From contig JAPKCZ010000059.1 of NCBI GenBank assembly GCA_028822745.1, positions 1-8,883 on the forward strand: 8,883 nucleotides of DNA. Reading direction: 5' to 3'. Shown here in pieces: positions 1 through 7,163 of this stretch. The notes beneath the pieces were generated by a model. That model was not told the origin of the DNA, searched no databases, and saw nothing but the letters and a program-made list of their open reading frames with translations. Position 1 is the first letter of the stretch, and every line of letters begins with the position of its first letter. A program made the translations under genes and the position numbers. This DNA comes from Kiritimatiellia bacterium (GTDB taxonomy: Bacteria > Verrucomicrobiota > Kiritimatiellia > UBA8416 > JAIOPI01).

Positions 1-999
1 GTGGCATTCGGCACACCCGACCGTAGCACCCATCCAGACGGCCGAGACATTGCGAACGCGGTCGGATGCATATTTCGCCAAAAATTCTTTGGCCTGTGAA
101 CCGCCTTCCTCCGTGGTCATATTCAGGCGGTTATAGGCCGACGCAATTTTTTGATTCTCGGTGGCATTCGGAATCAAGTCTCCGGCCAGTTGTTCACGCG
201 TGAACTGATCGTAAGGCATGTTCTGATTAAACGCATTGATGACGTAGTCGCGATAGGGAGACTGGCTGACGGGTTGGTCGCCATGATACCCGACCGTGTC
301 CGCGTAGCGCACCAGATCCAGCCACATGATCGTCATGCGCTCGCCGTAGCGCTCGGAGGCCAACAGTCGGTCCACCATGCGTTCATACGCGAGAGGGTCT
401 TTGTCGGCGACAAAGGCATCAACATCAGCGGGGCTCGGCGGCAATCCGATCACGTCGGCATGCACACGTCGCGCCAAGGTCACCCGGTCCGCCTCGGGTG
501 ACGGCTTAAGCTTTTCCTGCTTCAGGCGTCGCTGCACGAAGCGATCAATTTCATTATGTGCCGGCCAACGGCGAATCGCTTTCGGCACGGGCACCGACGC
601 ACGCAGGTCGTACGCCCAGAAATCCTGATAGGGTGCGCCCTGCTTGATCCACGCCTTGAGAATGGCGATCTCATCTTGCGCCAGGGTCTTGTGCGACTTT
701 TCGGGCGGCATGCGATCATCTGTATCCTGCGTTTCGATACGATAGACGACATCACTCGCCTTGAGGTCACCAGGGACGATGGCGCGAACACCGTCGCGTT
801 CTTCAAGTGCCGACGCTCGCACATCCAATCGCAGATCCGCTTCGCGATGCTTCTTGTCCGGTCCATGGCAGAAAAAACATTTGTCCGAAAGAATCGGGCG
901 CACATCTCGGTTGTATTCGAGATTCGCCGGTTTTGCCCAAACGCGACCTCCCGCCACAAGGGCAAAGGAAAGCGCTATCATCGCCATTCTGTTTAACAT
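1..999 (-). CDS. Secreted PSCyt1-DUF1549 cytochrome-like protein, 3'-truncated by window
   Basis: An open frame of 333 codons runs from ATG at 999-997 to the window edge without a stop; the C-terminal part is missing. Residues 1-22 are a Sec-type signal peptide (MLNRMAMIALSFALVAGG, then an AxA-like cleavage near W21-A22). Residues about 28-125 match planctomycete cytochrome c (PSCyt1): heme motif C41-FF-C44-H45, then GVRAIVPGD and a D-RMPP segment whose M97 could be a heme ligand. Residues about 145-333 match DUF1549 (PSCyt2): VIGLPPSP, YGERMTIMWLDLVRYAD and LAGDLIP. A second CxxCH (C329-AE-C332-H333) sits at the cut. Full-length relatives are usually 750-1100 aa and end in DUF1553 (PSD1), expected beyond base 1. 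AAGG at 1008-1005 lies 5 nt before the ATG. The biochemical role of this family is not established; a periplasmic redox or binding role linked to polysaccharide use is often proposed. It follows the sulfatase on the same strand after 119 nt. Family assignment is firm; function is not. Confidence 0.9.
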   Translation of the reverse strand, partial: MLNRMAMIALSFALVAGGRVWAKPANLEYNRDVRPILSDKCFFCHGPDKKHREADLRLDVRASALEERDGVRAIVPGDLKASDVVYRIETQDTDDRMPPEKSHKTLAQDEIAILKAWIKQGAPYQDFWAYDLRASVPVPKAIRRWPAHNEIDRFVQRRLKQEKLKPSPEADRVTLARRVHADVIGLPPSPADVDAFVADKDPLAYERMVDRLLASERYGERMTIMWLDLVRYADTVGYHGDQPVSQSPYRDYVINAFNQNMPYDQFTREQLAGDLIPNATENQKIASAYNRLNMTTEEGGSQAKEFLAKYASDRVRNVSAVWMGATVGCAECH

Positions 1000-1118
1000 G
1001 TGTGCCTTATGTTGTTTAAAACCCGGCCCTGATCGCACGAAATAGAGGACAAACTAAAATGGTAGGGATCTTTTCACGGATATGTCAAAAGAATCAGGAC
1101 AGATAACGGTATCGGCCA

Positions 1119-2525
1119 CTATCTTTTCGGCGCGAAACTCCAGTGTGGCGACGGACCATCAGCGTTTTCCATATGGCCACGCATTTGCTGAATGATTTCA
1201 GGGTGGGCCGCGGCGACGTTTTTGGTTTCGCCGAGGTCCTTGCTTAAATCATATAGCTCAATGGGACCGTTCGGCGCCTTACGGACGTTTCGGCGAACGG
1301 CCTTCCACCTCCCCTTGCGTACAGCCTGCTTGCCGCCTTGCTCATAAAATGCCCAGTATAGATATTCGTGCGCCTGTTGCTTTTCCGGCTGACCAAGCAG
1401 AGACGGCAAATAGCTGATTCCGTCGATGCCCTCCGGGATGTCAATACCCGCGAGCTCGGCGCATGTCGGCATCACATCCCACATCGCACAAGGATGTGAC
1501 GACGTGCGTCCGGGCGCGATGCGGCCGGGCCAGCGTGCCATGAACGGCACACGAATCCCGCCTTCGTAGAGATCGCGCTTATACCCACGTAGTGGGCCAT
1601 TGGAATCGAAGAAGTCAGGTTTGTGCCCACCCTCGTGATGCGGACCGTTGTCGCTTGTGAAGGACACGATCGTGTTGTCGTCAATGCCGAGCGTCTTGAG
1701 CAGCGCCATCACGTCGCCGACATGGCGATCCATGCGCGTGACCATGCCCGCAAAGGCCGCCACAGGATTGGTCACCACGGGACCGGAATATTTTCCGATA
1801 ACATCCTCGAACTGAGGAAACTTTTTACGAAAGGGATCATGATCGTCCGCGGGCACATGCATGGCGGCATGCGGAATCGTATACGGCAGAAAGGCGAAAA
1901 AGGGCTCATCCTTGTGGTCACGAATAAACTGGAGTGCCTGCTCGGCGATAAGATCGGCCGAGTAGGTTTTACCATCCATAGGCACCTTCTTATCGTTACT
2001 CCAGAGATGGGTCGGATAAAATGAATGTGCCAAGCGCTGGCAATTGTAACCGTAAAACACATCGAAGTGACGCATTGGGTCGCTGGTCGACCCCGGCCCA
2101 CCCAAGCCCCACTTGCCAAACATACCCGTCACATAGCCCGCCTTCTTCAACATACGCGGCAACGTGAAGATATCTGCCGGCATTGGCGCTTGGCCCTCGG
2201 GCTTGATTTCCCGGTTTCCACGTACATAGGCGTGCCCAGTATGCAGGCCCGTCATCAAGACACAGCGCGTGGGGGCGCAGACGGTGGAGCCAGCATAGTA
2301 GTCCGTGAAGGTGACCCCCTCTTTCGCGAGTCGATCCAGATTCGGCGTCGAAAACTTCGTCTGTCCAAAGCAGGACAAGTCACCATAGCCAAGATCATCA
2401 GCCATGATGTAGATAATGTTGGGCTTCCGCGCGCTGGCAGCGCTGGCCACTTGCGCACCAATGGTCATGACAACCATTGCAAAAAGAAATACCGCCCTGA
2501 GATACCCAAACATGGATTTTTGCAC
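1119..2525 (-). CDS. Secreted S1-family sulfatase (arylsulfatase-like)
   Basis: This 468-residue protein should hydrolyse sulfate esters, probably on a polysaccharide, outside the cytoplasm. Residues 1-29 are a signal peptide (hydrophobic stretch 11-27, cleavage after ASA). The S1 pattern is clear: metal ligands D43-D44 in MADDLGYGD; the formylglycine site C83-A-P-T-R87, of the C-x-P-x-R type that needs a formylglycine-generating enzyme; GKWG at 137-140; H219 in TIPHA; metal ligands D292-N293 in SDNG; K316 before YEGGIRVPF. The second residue after K138 is Gly, where arylsulfatase A has His (GKWH). The C-terminal small domain ends with an ELYDLSKDLGE segment typical of the family. The start is GTG at 2525-2523: AGGA lies 8 nt upstream and a TAA in frame lies just above it; the next start, ATG at 2513, would be 20 nt from that site. 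Length is normal for S1. Substrate cannot be read from sequence; sulfated fucan is suggested only by the neighbouring fkp. The 119-nt gap to the cytochrome-like gene shows no convincing terminator, so co-transcription is likely. Confidence 0.95.
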   Translation of the reverse strand: MQKSMFGYLRAVFLFAMVVMTIGAQVASAASARKPNIIYIMADDLGYGDLSCFGQTKFSTPNLDRLAKEGVTFTDYYAGSTVCAPTRCVLMTGLHTGHAYVRGNREIKPEGQAPMPADIFTLPRMLKKAGYVTGMFGKWGLGGPGSTSDPMRHFDVFYGYNCQRLAHSFYPTHLWSNDKKVPMDGKTYSADLIAEQALQFIRDHKDEPFFAFLPYTIPHAAMHVPADDHDPFRKKFPQFEDVIGKYSGPVVTNPVAAFAGMVTRMDRHVGDVMALLKTLGIDDNTIVSFTSDNGPHHEGGHKPDFFDSNGPLRGYKRDLYEGGIRVPFMARWPGRIAPGRTSSHPCAMWDVMPTCAELAGIDIPEGIDGISYLPSLLGQPEKQQAHEYLYWAFYEQGGKQAVRKGRWKAVRRNVRKAPNGPIELYDLSKDLGETKNVAAAHPEIIQQMRGHMENADGPSPHWSFAPKR

Positions 2526-2533
2526 GTAAGTCT

Positions 2534-2537
2534 TCCT
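2534..2537 (-). promoter_or_regulatory. Ribosome binding site that fixes a GTG start for the sulfatase
   Basis: Minus-strand AGGA lies 8 nt upstream of GTG 2525-2523, inside AAAGGAAG. An in-frame TAA (2540-2538) overlaps this region and excludes any longer protein. The alternative ATG four codons downstream would sit 20 nt from this site, so GTG is preferred. Either start leaves an intact signal peptide. Confidence 0.6.
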
Positions 2538-2641
2538 TTATTTGACCGCCAGACTTCTGTTTAAGCGGTAGCTTCACCGATCTGATAAACGGCATCGCAA
2601 GTAGCGTAGACAGAAACGGACATGAAAGGGAACGTAAACGT

Positions 2642-2737
2642 GTGTGGGTGCGTGAGTATGTGCGCGAGAAGAGCAGGTCAATGCCCTCCGCGGTTCCCAT
2701 AGGGTTACAGCGCAACTTTCCTGACACACACCCACAC
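2642..2737. repeat. Imperfect spaced inverted repeat, GT/CA-rich
   Basis: The left arm GTGTGGGTGCGTG (2642-2654) and the right arm CACACACCCACAC (2725-2737) are reverse complements at 12 of 13 positions, with a 70-base spacer. The left arm continues in G/T-rich sequence to about 2666 and the right arm is flanked by C/T-rich sequence, giving a strong local strand asymmetry. A second possible pairing, GAAGAG (2668-2673) with CTCTTC (2742-2747), overlaps the same span but would be mutually exclusive with full pairing of the arms. It could be a pair of sites for a dimeric or looping regulator between divergent promoters, or chance in simple-sequence DNA. The repeat is seen directly; any role is inference. 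Confidence 0.5.
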
Positions 2738-2759
2738 GCTCCTCTTCCCCCGATGCGAC

Positions 2760-2789
2760 TTGACACTTTTGGCCGTTTTTAGGAGCATT
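2760..2789 (+). promoter_or_regulatory. Possible sigma70-type promoter for fkp
   Basis: A perfect TTGACA occupies 2760-2765. With an 18-nt spacer the -10 position would be AGCATT (2784-2789), a poor match to TATAAT; a 17-nt spacer gives GAGCAT, no better. Position suits fkp, leaving a leader of roughly 90 nt that would contain the hairpin at 2824-2843. The weak -10 means this could be an activator-dependent promoter or a chance -35. Confidence 0.3.
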
Positions 2790-2823
2790 AGCGCTCGTTT
2801 TCCAAGCTCTGATTTACGTCACT

Positions 2824-2843
2824 TGCGTCGCCCCGCCGACGCA
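2824..2843 (+). promoter_or_regulatory. Hairpin in the presumed fkp leader
   Basis: TGCGTCG (2824-2830) and CGACGCA (2837-2843) form a perfect 7-bp stem with a 6-nt loop, CCCCGC; beyond one mismatch (2823/2844), two more pairs (2822-2845, 2821-2846) extend it. It ends 20 nt before the SD-like AAGGAA (2864-2869) and 43 nt before the GTG start. No T-run follows, so it is not a standard terminator. It could be an operator dyad or an RNA element affecting fkp translation or message stability. Confidence 0.45.
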
Positions 2844-2886
2844 CGTACCGCGCGCCCAAACACAAGGAACGTCAGCCACCACCACC

Positions 2887-5784
2887 GTGAACGATCAAAA
2901 CGAAAACGTCGAGCTGCTTGTGTCCTTGCCCCCGGCCTCAGCCCGGACCGTGGAACGCAGAAGCGAACTCTCGGACGTGTTTGTCACGTCCGACCCCGAA
3001 GGCGCGCAGCTGGGATCCGGCGGCGGCACCGCCTACATCCTACATCAGGCCCTACGCGCGTCCGGCGTCGACAACTGGCGCGACTGGCTGCGACAGGACC
3101 GCAAACTTCTGATTCACGGCAGCGGCGAAAGCCGTCGATTGCCCGCCTATGCAGCACCCGGGAAACCGCTCACGCCGATGCCGATCATTGAAGGCTTAAG
3201 CGGACAGCGCCCCGGCCAGACGCTTCTCGATTTCCAGCGCCGTTCTTATGAACGCTTTTTTCTGCATGCGCCGCAGAGCTATCGCCTCATGATCGCCTGC
3301 GGCGACGTGTTGGTCGAAAACGACACATGGTTGCCCACCTACCCCAGCGTGGACTGCCTGATCGTTGGCTTGCGCGCCTCCCACAAAGAAGCCCGCCAGC
3401 ATGGCGTTCTCGTCTGCGGACGCGACACCGGCAATTTGCTCAGCTTCCTCCAGAAACCCGACACGGCACAGCTGGAAGCACTGGATGACACGAGTTCGTT
3501 CTATCTAGACTCGGGCGTCTGGCTGCTCACCGAAAAGGCCGTCATGAGCCTGTTGGGGCAATGCGGTTGGGACGAGCAAAGCGGGCAATTCCGCGGCGAG
3601 CATCCGGACAACTATGATCTATATGGCGAATTCGGACTGGCGCTAGGCACGAACCCTTCGGCGCCCAACGCAGCCGTCTCGACCCTGAGCGCCGCTTCAT
3701 TGCCGCTTCGCCATGGGCGCTTCTATCACTTCGGAACCAATCGCAGCCTGCTCGGCTCCGTCCAGCAGCTAAATCGCGCCGCACGTGAGCCCACCTCCTT
3801 CGGTGACTCGGCCATGCAGGCCGACGCCCCACCGGTCCAATTGAATGCAACGGTTGAGGCCGACCTTTCGGCCAACAACCGATACATCTGGATTGAAAAC
3901 GCGCACATCCCCGCGACATGGACGCTGCGCCAACGCCACGTATTGACCGGCATCCCGAAGAACGACTGGCAACTGGACGTCCCAACCGGCGTATGCCTGG
4001 ACATCGCGCCTGTCGGCAAAAGCGATTACTGCATACGCCCTTACGGCTTCGACGACACTTTCCGTGGACCGCTCGCAGCCGAAACAACACTTTGGATGGG
4101 GCAATCCTTGTCGTCATGGATGCAAAAACGCGGTCTCCAAATTGAACAGATTCAGCCAACACCCACGGACGACATTCAAGACGCGCCGCTTTTCCCGGTT
4201 CTCTCGAACGTGGCCGACGCGGGTGCGCTTATCCAGTGGCTCATCGCCGAGAACCCCGACGACGACGCGACCAGCCGCGACGCATGGCTGGCTGCACCAC
4301 GCGTGTCGAACCGCATGCTCTTGACTCAGGCCAACCTGGAGCGCCTGAGCGCGGACCGTCTAGCGCATCGCACCCAGCGTGACCCGCTCTCGCCGAGCTT
4401 TATCGAGAAGCATTGGGCATGGCTTGATCTGAAAGCAACGGCCGACAACGTCCTGGACACCGAAGTCAGCGGCCTACTGGCCGATCACGACGACGAGGAA
4501 CCGCAACTCGACCTAGGCTACGTCCACACACAAATGTTTCGCAACCATTTGGCCACGCAACGCAAGCAAGACCTGGGACCCAATCACACAGAAGCCGCGG
4601 CATCCCTTCGCAGCCTGCTGATCGAAGAAGCCATCCTGCAATCCGTCGAACCGCAGCGCAACGTTCTCGATGACCAGATTGTATGGGCACGGTCGCCCAT
4701 CCGAATCGACATCGCCGGCGGTTGGTCGGACACCCCACCCTTCTGCCTCGAACGCGGCGGACGCGTCGTCAATCTGGCCGTTGACCTGAACGGACAACCT
4801 CCGATCCAGGTTTTCGCCAAAATTTGCGCCTCCCCCCACATCGTGATTCGATCCATAGATCTGGGTTTGGATGAAACCATTCACGACTTCGAGACGTTGT
4901 CCGAATTTGGCGAACTGGGCGGCGGCTTCGGGATTGCTCGCGCGGCCTTGTCTCTGGCTGGATTTGACCCCCGTTTTTATCGTGGCACCCCCTTCGCCAC
5001 ACTGTCCGAGATGCTGCAAGAGCGTATGGGCGGCGGCATTGAGCTGTCGTTGCTGGCCGCCGTCCCAAAAGGTTCAGGTCTGGGCACAAGCAGCATTCTG
5101 GCGGCAACCGTATTGGGCGCGCTGGGCGAGCTTTGCGGTCTGGGCTGGGATAAGAACGACCTCTTCACGCGTACACTGGTGCTTGAACAGCTACTGACCT
5201 CAGGTGGCGGCTGGCAGGATCAGATCGGCGGCGTGACCAGTGGCCTCAAACTCATCGAAACAGAGCCCGGCCTGCAGCAAAACGCCATCGTGCGTGGCCT
5301 CCCAGACGCCTTTTTTTCCAACCAGTACGTGAATCGCTCCGTTCTGCTCTATTACACCGGCATTACGCGTGTGGCCCATGATATACTGGGCGAAATCGTC
5401 AGTAATATCTTCCTGAATTCAGCACGCCACATCACGCTAATCCAAGAAATTGCCTACAATGCCGATTTTGCCGCCGATGCGCTACAACGCCATGACTGGG
5501 ATGGATTTTGTGAATCAATACGCCGCAGTTGGGCCCTCAACCAGATGCTGGACAGCGGCACGAACCCACCGGCGGTACAGGAGATCATTGACAAAGTGTC
5601 GCCACATTTAGCAGCATACAAACTCCTTGGAGCAGGCGGTGGCGGTTACTTACTGATGATCGCAAACGATTCCGAGGCTGGCGCACGCATCAAAGAGGTC
5701 CTGGACGAGACGCCACCCAATGATCGCGCGCGCTTTGTGGATTTAAACCTGTCGGACACGGGCTTTCAGGTAACCAAGAGCTAG
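2887..5784 (+). CDS. fkp: Bifunctional L-fucokinase / GDP-L-fucose pyrophosphorylase
   Basis: This cytoplasmic enzyme of the fucose salvage route phosphorylates free L-fucose to fucose-1-phosphate and couples it to GTP to give GDP-L-fucose. At 965 residues it is close to Bacteroides fragilis Fkp (about 949) and resembles it end to end. The N-terminal pyrophosphorylase half has LGSGGGT (42-48) and the nucleotide-binding G78-SGESRRLPAYAAPGK93; H-x-ITG-like VLTGIPKNDWQLDVPTGVC follows near 352-370. The C-terminal GHMP kinase half starts with RSPIRIDIAGGWSDT (602-616), has the ATP-loop PKGSGLGTSS (727-736), GGGWQDQIGG (773-782) and the glycine-rich GAGGGGYL (915-922). All core motifs look intact. 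The start is GTG at 2887: no ATG is in frame upstream, and the family N-terminus begins about here. Its ribosome site is poor: AAGGAA lies 17 nt upstream and the bases just before GTG are three ACC triplets. It is the first gene of a four-gene plus-strand run, 15 nt before the dehydrogenase. Confidence 0.97.
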   Translation: MNDQNENVELLVSLPPASARTVERRSELSDVFVTSDPEGAQLGSGGGTAYILHQALRASGVDNWRDWLRQDRKLLIHGSGESRRLPAYAAPGKPLTPMPIIEGLSGQRPGQTLLDFQRRSYERFFLHAPQSYRLMIACGDVLVENDTWLPTYPSVDCLIVGLRASHKEARQHGVLVCGRDTGNLLSFLQKPDTAQLEALDDTSSFYLDSGVWLLTEKAVMSLLGQCGWDEQSGQFRGEHPDNYDLYGEFGLALGTNPSAPNAAVSTLSAASLPLRHGRFYHFGTNRSLLGSVQQLNRAAREPTSFGDSAMQADAPPVQLNATVEADLSANNRYIWIENAHIPATWTLRQRHVLTGIPKNDWQLDVPTGVCLDIAPVGKSDYCIRPYGFDDTFRGPLAAETTLWMGQSLSSWMQKRGLQIEQIQPTPTDDIQDAPLFPVLSNVADAGALIQWLIAENPDDDATSRDAWLAAPRVSNRMLLTQANLERLSADRLAHRTQRDPLSPSFIEKHWAWLDLKATADNVLDTEVSGLLADHDDEEPQLDLGYVHTQMFRNHLATQRKQDLGPNHTEAAASLRSLLIEEAILQSVEPQRNVLDDQIVWARSPIRIDIAGGWSDTPPFCLERGGRVVNLAVDLNGQPPIQVFAKICASPHIVIRSIDLGLDETIHDFETLSEFGELGGGFGIARAALSLAGFDPRFYRGTPFATLSEMLQERMGGGIELSLLAAVPKGSGLGTSSILAATVLGALGELCGLGWDKNDLFTRTLVLEQLLTSGGGWQDQIGGVTSGLKLIETEPGLQQNAIVRGLPDAFFSNQYVNRSVLLYYTGITRVAHDILGEIVSNIFLNSARHITLIQEIAYNADFAADALQRHDWDGFCESIRRSWALNQMLDSGTNPPAVQEIIDKVSPHLAAYKLLGAGGGGYLLMIANDSEAGARIKEVLDETPPNDRARFVDLNLSDTGFQVTKS

Positions 5785-5799
5785 AGAATAGATCAGCAA

Positions 5800-7125
5800 A
5801 TGAACAAAGCATTTAGCGCAAAAGTGGATAAACGCGAGTCCGTGGTCGGCATCATTGGGCTTGGCTATGTCGGCCTGCCCCTCATCATCGAGTTCGCCAA
5901 AAAAGGCTTTCCCGTGCTGGGATTCGACGTTGATCAAACCAAAATCGACGCTCTACAGGCGGGCACCTCGTACATCCGCCACATAGAAGCCAAACACATC
6001 CAGGACGCATTCATTGACGGCAGCGGCGGAAAAAAAGCCGATGCAACGGTCGACTTCAGCCGCATCGCCGAATGTGACGCCATTCTGATCTGCGTCCCAA
6101 CACCGCTGACCGAACATCGTGATCCGGATCTCTCCTATATTGAAGCCACCGGACGCAGCATTGGCCCACACATTCAAAAGGGACAACTGATCGTCCTCGA
6201 ATCAACGACCTACCCCGGCACATCCGAGGATGTCCTCATTCCTATATTGCAGAACGAATCCGGCTTACATGCGGGCGCCGATTTCATGGTGGCCTACTCA
6301 CCGGAACGCGAAGACCCAAACAACAAAGAATTCAGCACCTCCACCATCCCCAAGGTCGTCGGCGGCTACACGCTGGACTCCCTCGATGCGGCGCGCTCGC
6401 TTTATGACTGTGTCATCAGCGAAACCGTGCCCGTTTCGTCGTGCCGCGCCGCCGAGGCCACGAAGCTAATGGAAAACATTTTCCGGTCTGTGAATATCGC
6501 CCTCGTCAACGAGCTCAAAACGGTCTTCACCGAAATGGACATCGATGTATGGGAGGTCATCCGCGCCGCCAGCACGAAACCGTTTGGCTTTATGCCCTTC
6601 TATCCCGGGCCGGGTCTCGGCGGGCACTGCATTCCGATCGACCCCTTCTATTTGACATGGAAAGCCCGCGAATACGGCGCCACAACCCGCTTCATTGAAT
6701 TGGCCGGCGAAATCAACACGGGCATGCCCAAGTACGTCATTCAACGCACCATGTTGGCACTCAACGATCAGGGCAAAGCCATCAGAGGATCCAAAATCGT
6801 TTTGATCGGTCTGGCGTATAAGAAGAATGTCGACGACGATCGCGAAAGCCCCACCTATGCCCTTTGGAAAGAGCTAAGCGAACTGGGTGCGGAAGTCTCC
6901 TACTTTGACCCCTATTGCCCCGAGATTCGTCCCTCGCGCGAACACTCGCACCTGACTGGTATTCGCGGTCTGCATGAGTCCGATTTTGCCGACGGCACAT
7001 ACGACGCGGCCATCATTTCAACGGCGCACGACGGCGTGGATCACGACGCGCTCGCCAAACACTTTGGTTTGCTCGTCGACACACGCGGTGTTTGCGCGCC
7101 CGCTGAAAATATTGTTAACGCCTGA
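5800..7125 (+). CDS. wbpA: UDP-N-acetylhexosamine 6-dehydrogenase (WbpA/TviB/CapL class)
   Basis: This 441-residue protein of the UDP-glucose/GDP-mannose dehydrogenase superfamily should oxidise C6 of a UDP-sugar to the uronic acid with two NAD+. Seen: the Rossmann motif G20-LGYVG25; CVPTPL (98-103); ESTTYPGT (134-141); a substrate segment with K222 in EATKLMEN; the catalytic cysteine C277 in GPGLGGHCIPIDPFYL; and an NAD/UDP-binding C-domain with LIGLAYKKNVDDDRESP. The GGHCIPIDP form is that of WbpA, TviB, WecC and CapL enzymes, which act on UDP-GlcNAc, UDP-GalNAc or UDP-ManNAc, and not the GGSCFPKD form of UDP-glucose dehydrogenases. UDP-GlcNAc is therefore the likeliest substrate, but UDP-GalNAc is possible. 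The ATG start has only a weak AGAGAA upstream and lies 15 nt after fkp, so translation may be coupled. Next comes an epimerase of the type that acts on UDP-uronic acids, which supports a UDP-HexNAc-uronate route. Class is certain; the exact substrate and symbol are less so. Confidence 0.88.
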   Translation: MNKAFSAKVDKRESVVGIIGLGYVGLPLIIEFAKKGFPVLGFDVDQTKIDALQAGTSYIRHIEAKHIQDAFIDGSGGKKADATVDFSRIAECDAILICVPTPLTEHRDPDLSYIEATGRSIGPHIQKGQLIVLESTTYPGTSEDVLIPILQNESGLHAGADFMVAYSPEREDPNNKEFSTSTIPKVVGGYTLDSLDAARSLYDCVISETVPVSSCRAAEATKLMENIFRSVNIALVNELKTVFTEMDIDVWEVIRAASTKPFGFMPFYPGPGLGGHCIPIDPFYLTWKAREYGATTRFIELAGEINTGMPKYVIQRTMLALNDQGKAIRGSKIVLIGLAYKKNVDDDRESPTYALWKELSELGAEVSYFDPYCPEIRPSREHSHLTGIRGLHESDFADGTYDAAIISTAHDGVDHDALAKHFGLLVDTRGVCAPAENIVNA

Positions 7126-7163
7126 GCGCCGATCACGCGACAGCGCCGGAAAGATCTATTCAT

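Larger units (their letters stand above)
2526..2886. other. Divergent intergenic region, sulfatase / fkp
   Basis: These 361 bases separate two divergently transcribed genes and should hold both promoters. No credible protein is encoded: the open frames here only overlap sulfatase or fkp in other frames and show no family pattern. Visible structure from left to right: the sulfatase ribosome site; a small dyad ACCGC (2545-2549) / GCGGT (2565-2569) in the sulfatase leader; a spaced GT/CA-rich inverted repeat (2642-2737); a consensus TTGACA at 2760; a 7-bp hairpin at 2824-2843; and an AAGGAA at 2864-2869. I see no transposon ends, tRNA gene or recognisable riboswitch. Confidence 0.8.

Noticed and set aside
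522..996. Open frames on both strands at 522-965 (-) and 556-996 (+)
   Set aside because: They overlap the PSCyt1-DUF1549 gene in other frames, have Arg-rich shadow-type composition and no family motifs; the 999-1 frame carries CxxCH and DUF1549 signatures throughout.
1064..1088. Minus-strand TTGACA (1088-1083) as a private promoter for the cytochrome-like gene
   Set aside because: The best -10-like hexamer, TACCAT, sits 19 nt away and matches TATAAT at only 4 of 6 bases, so support is too weak to list.
1028..1098. CCTGAT (1028-1033) and ATCAGG (1093-1098) as a terminator after the sulfatase
   Set aside because: Only 6 bp with a 59-base loop and no T-run; this is expected by chance.
2398..2766. 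A 122-codon minus-strand frame across the sulfatase start and the divergent gap
   Set aside because: It overlaps the sulfatase signal-peptide region out of frame, has no recognisable domain and reads through the repeat-rich gap.
2760..3191. A 143-codon plus-strand frame beginning at the TTGACA
   Set aside because: It overlaps the fkp N-terminus in another frame and is extremely Arg-rich, as expected of a shadow of GC-rich coding sequence.
5785..5799. A break between fkp and the dehydrogenase
   Set aside because: The 15-nt gap holds no hairpin or promoter, so the two genes are treated as one transcription unit.
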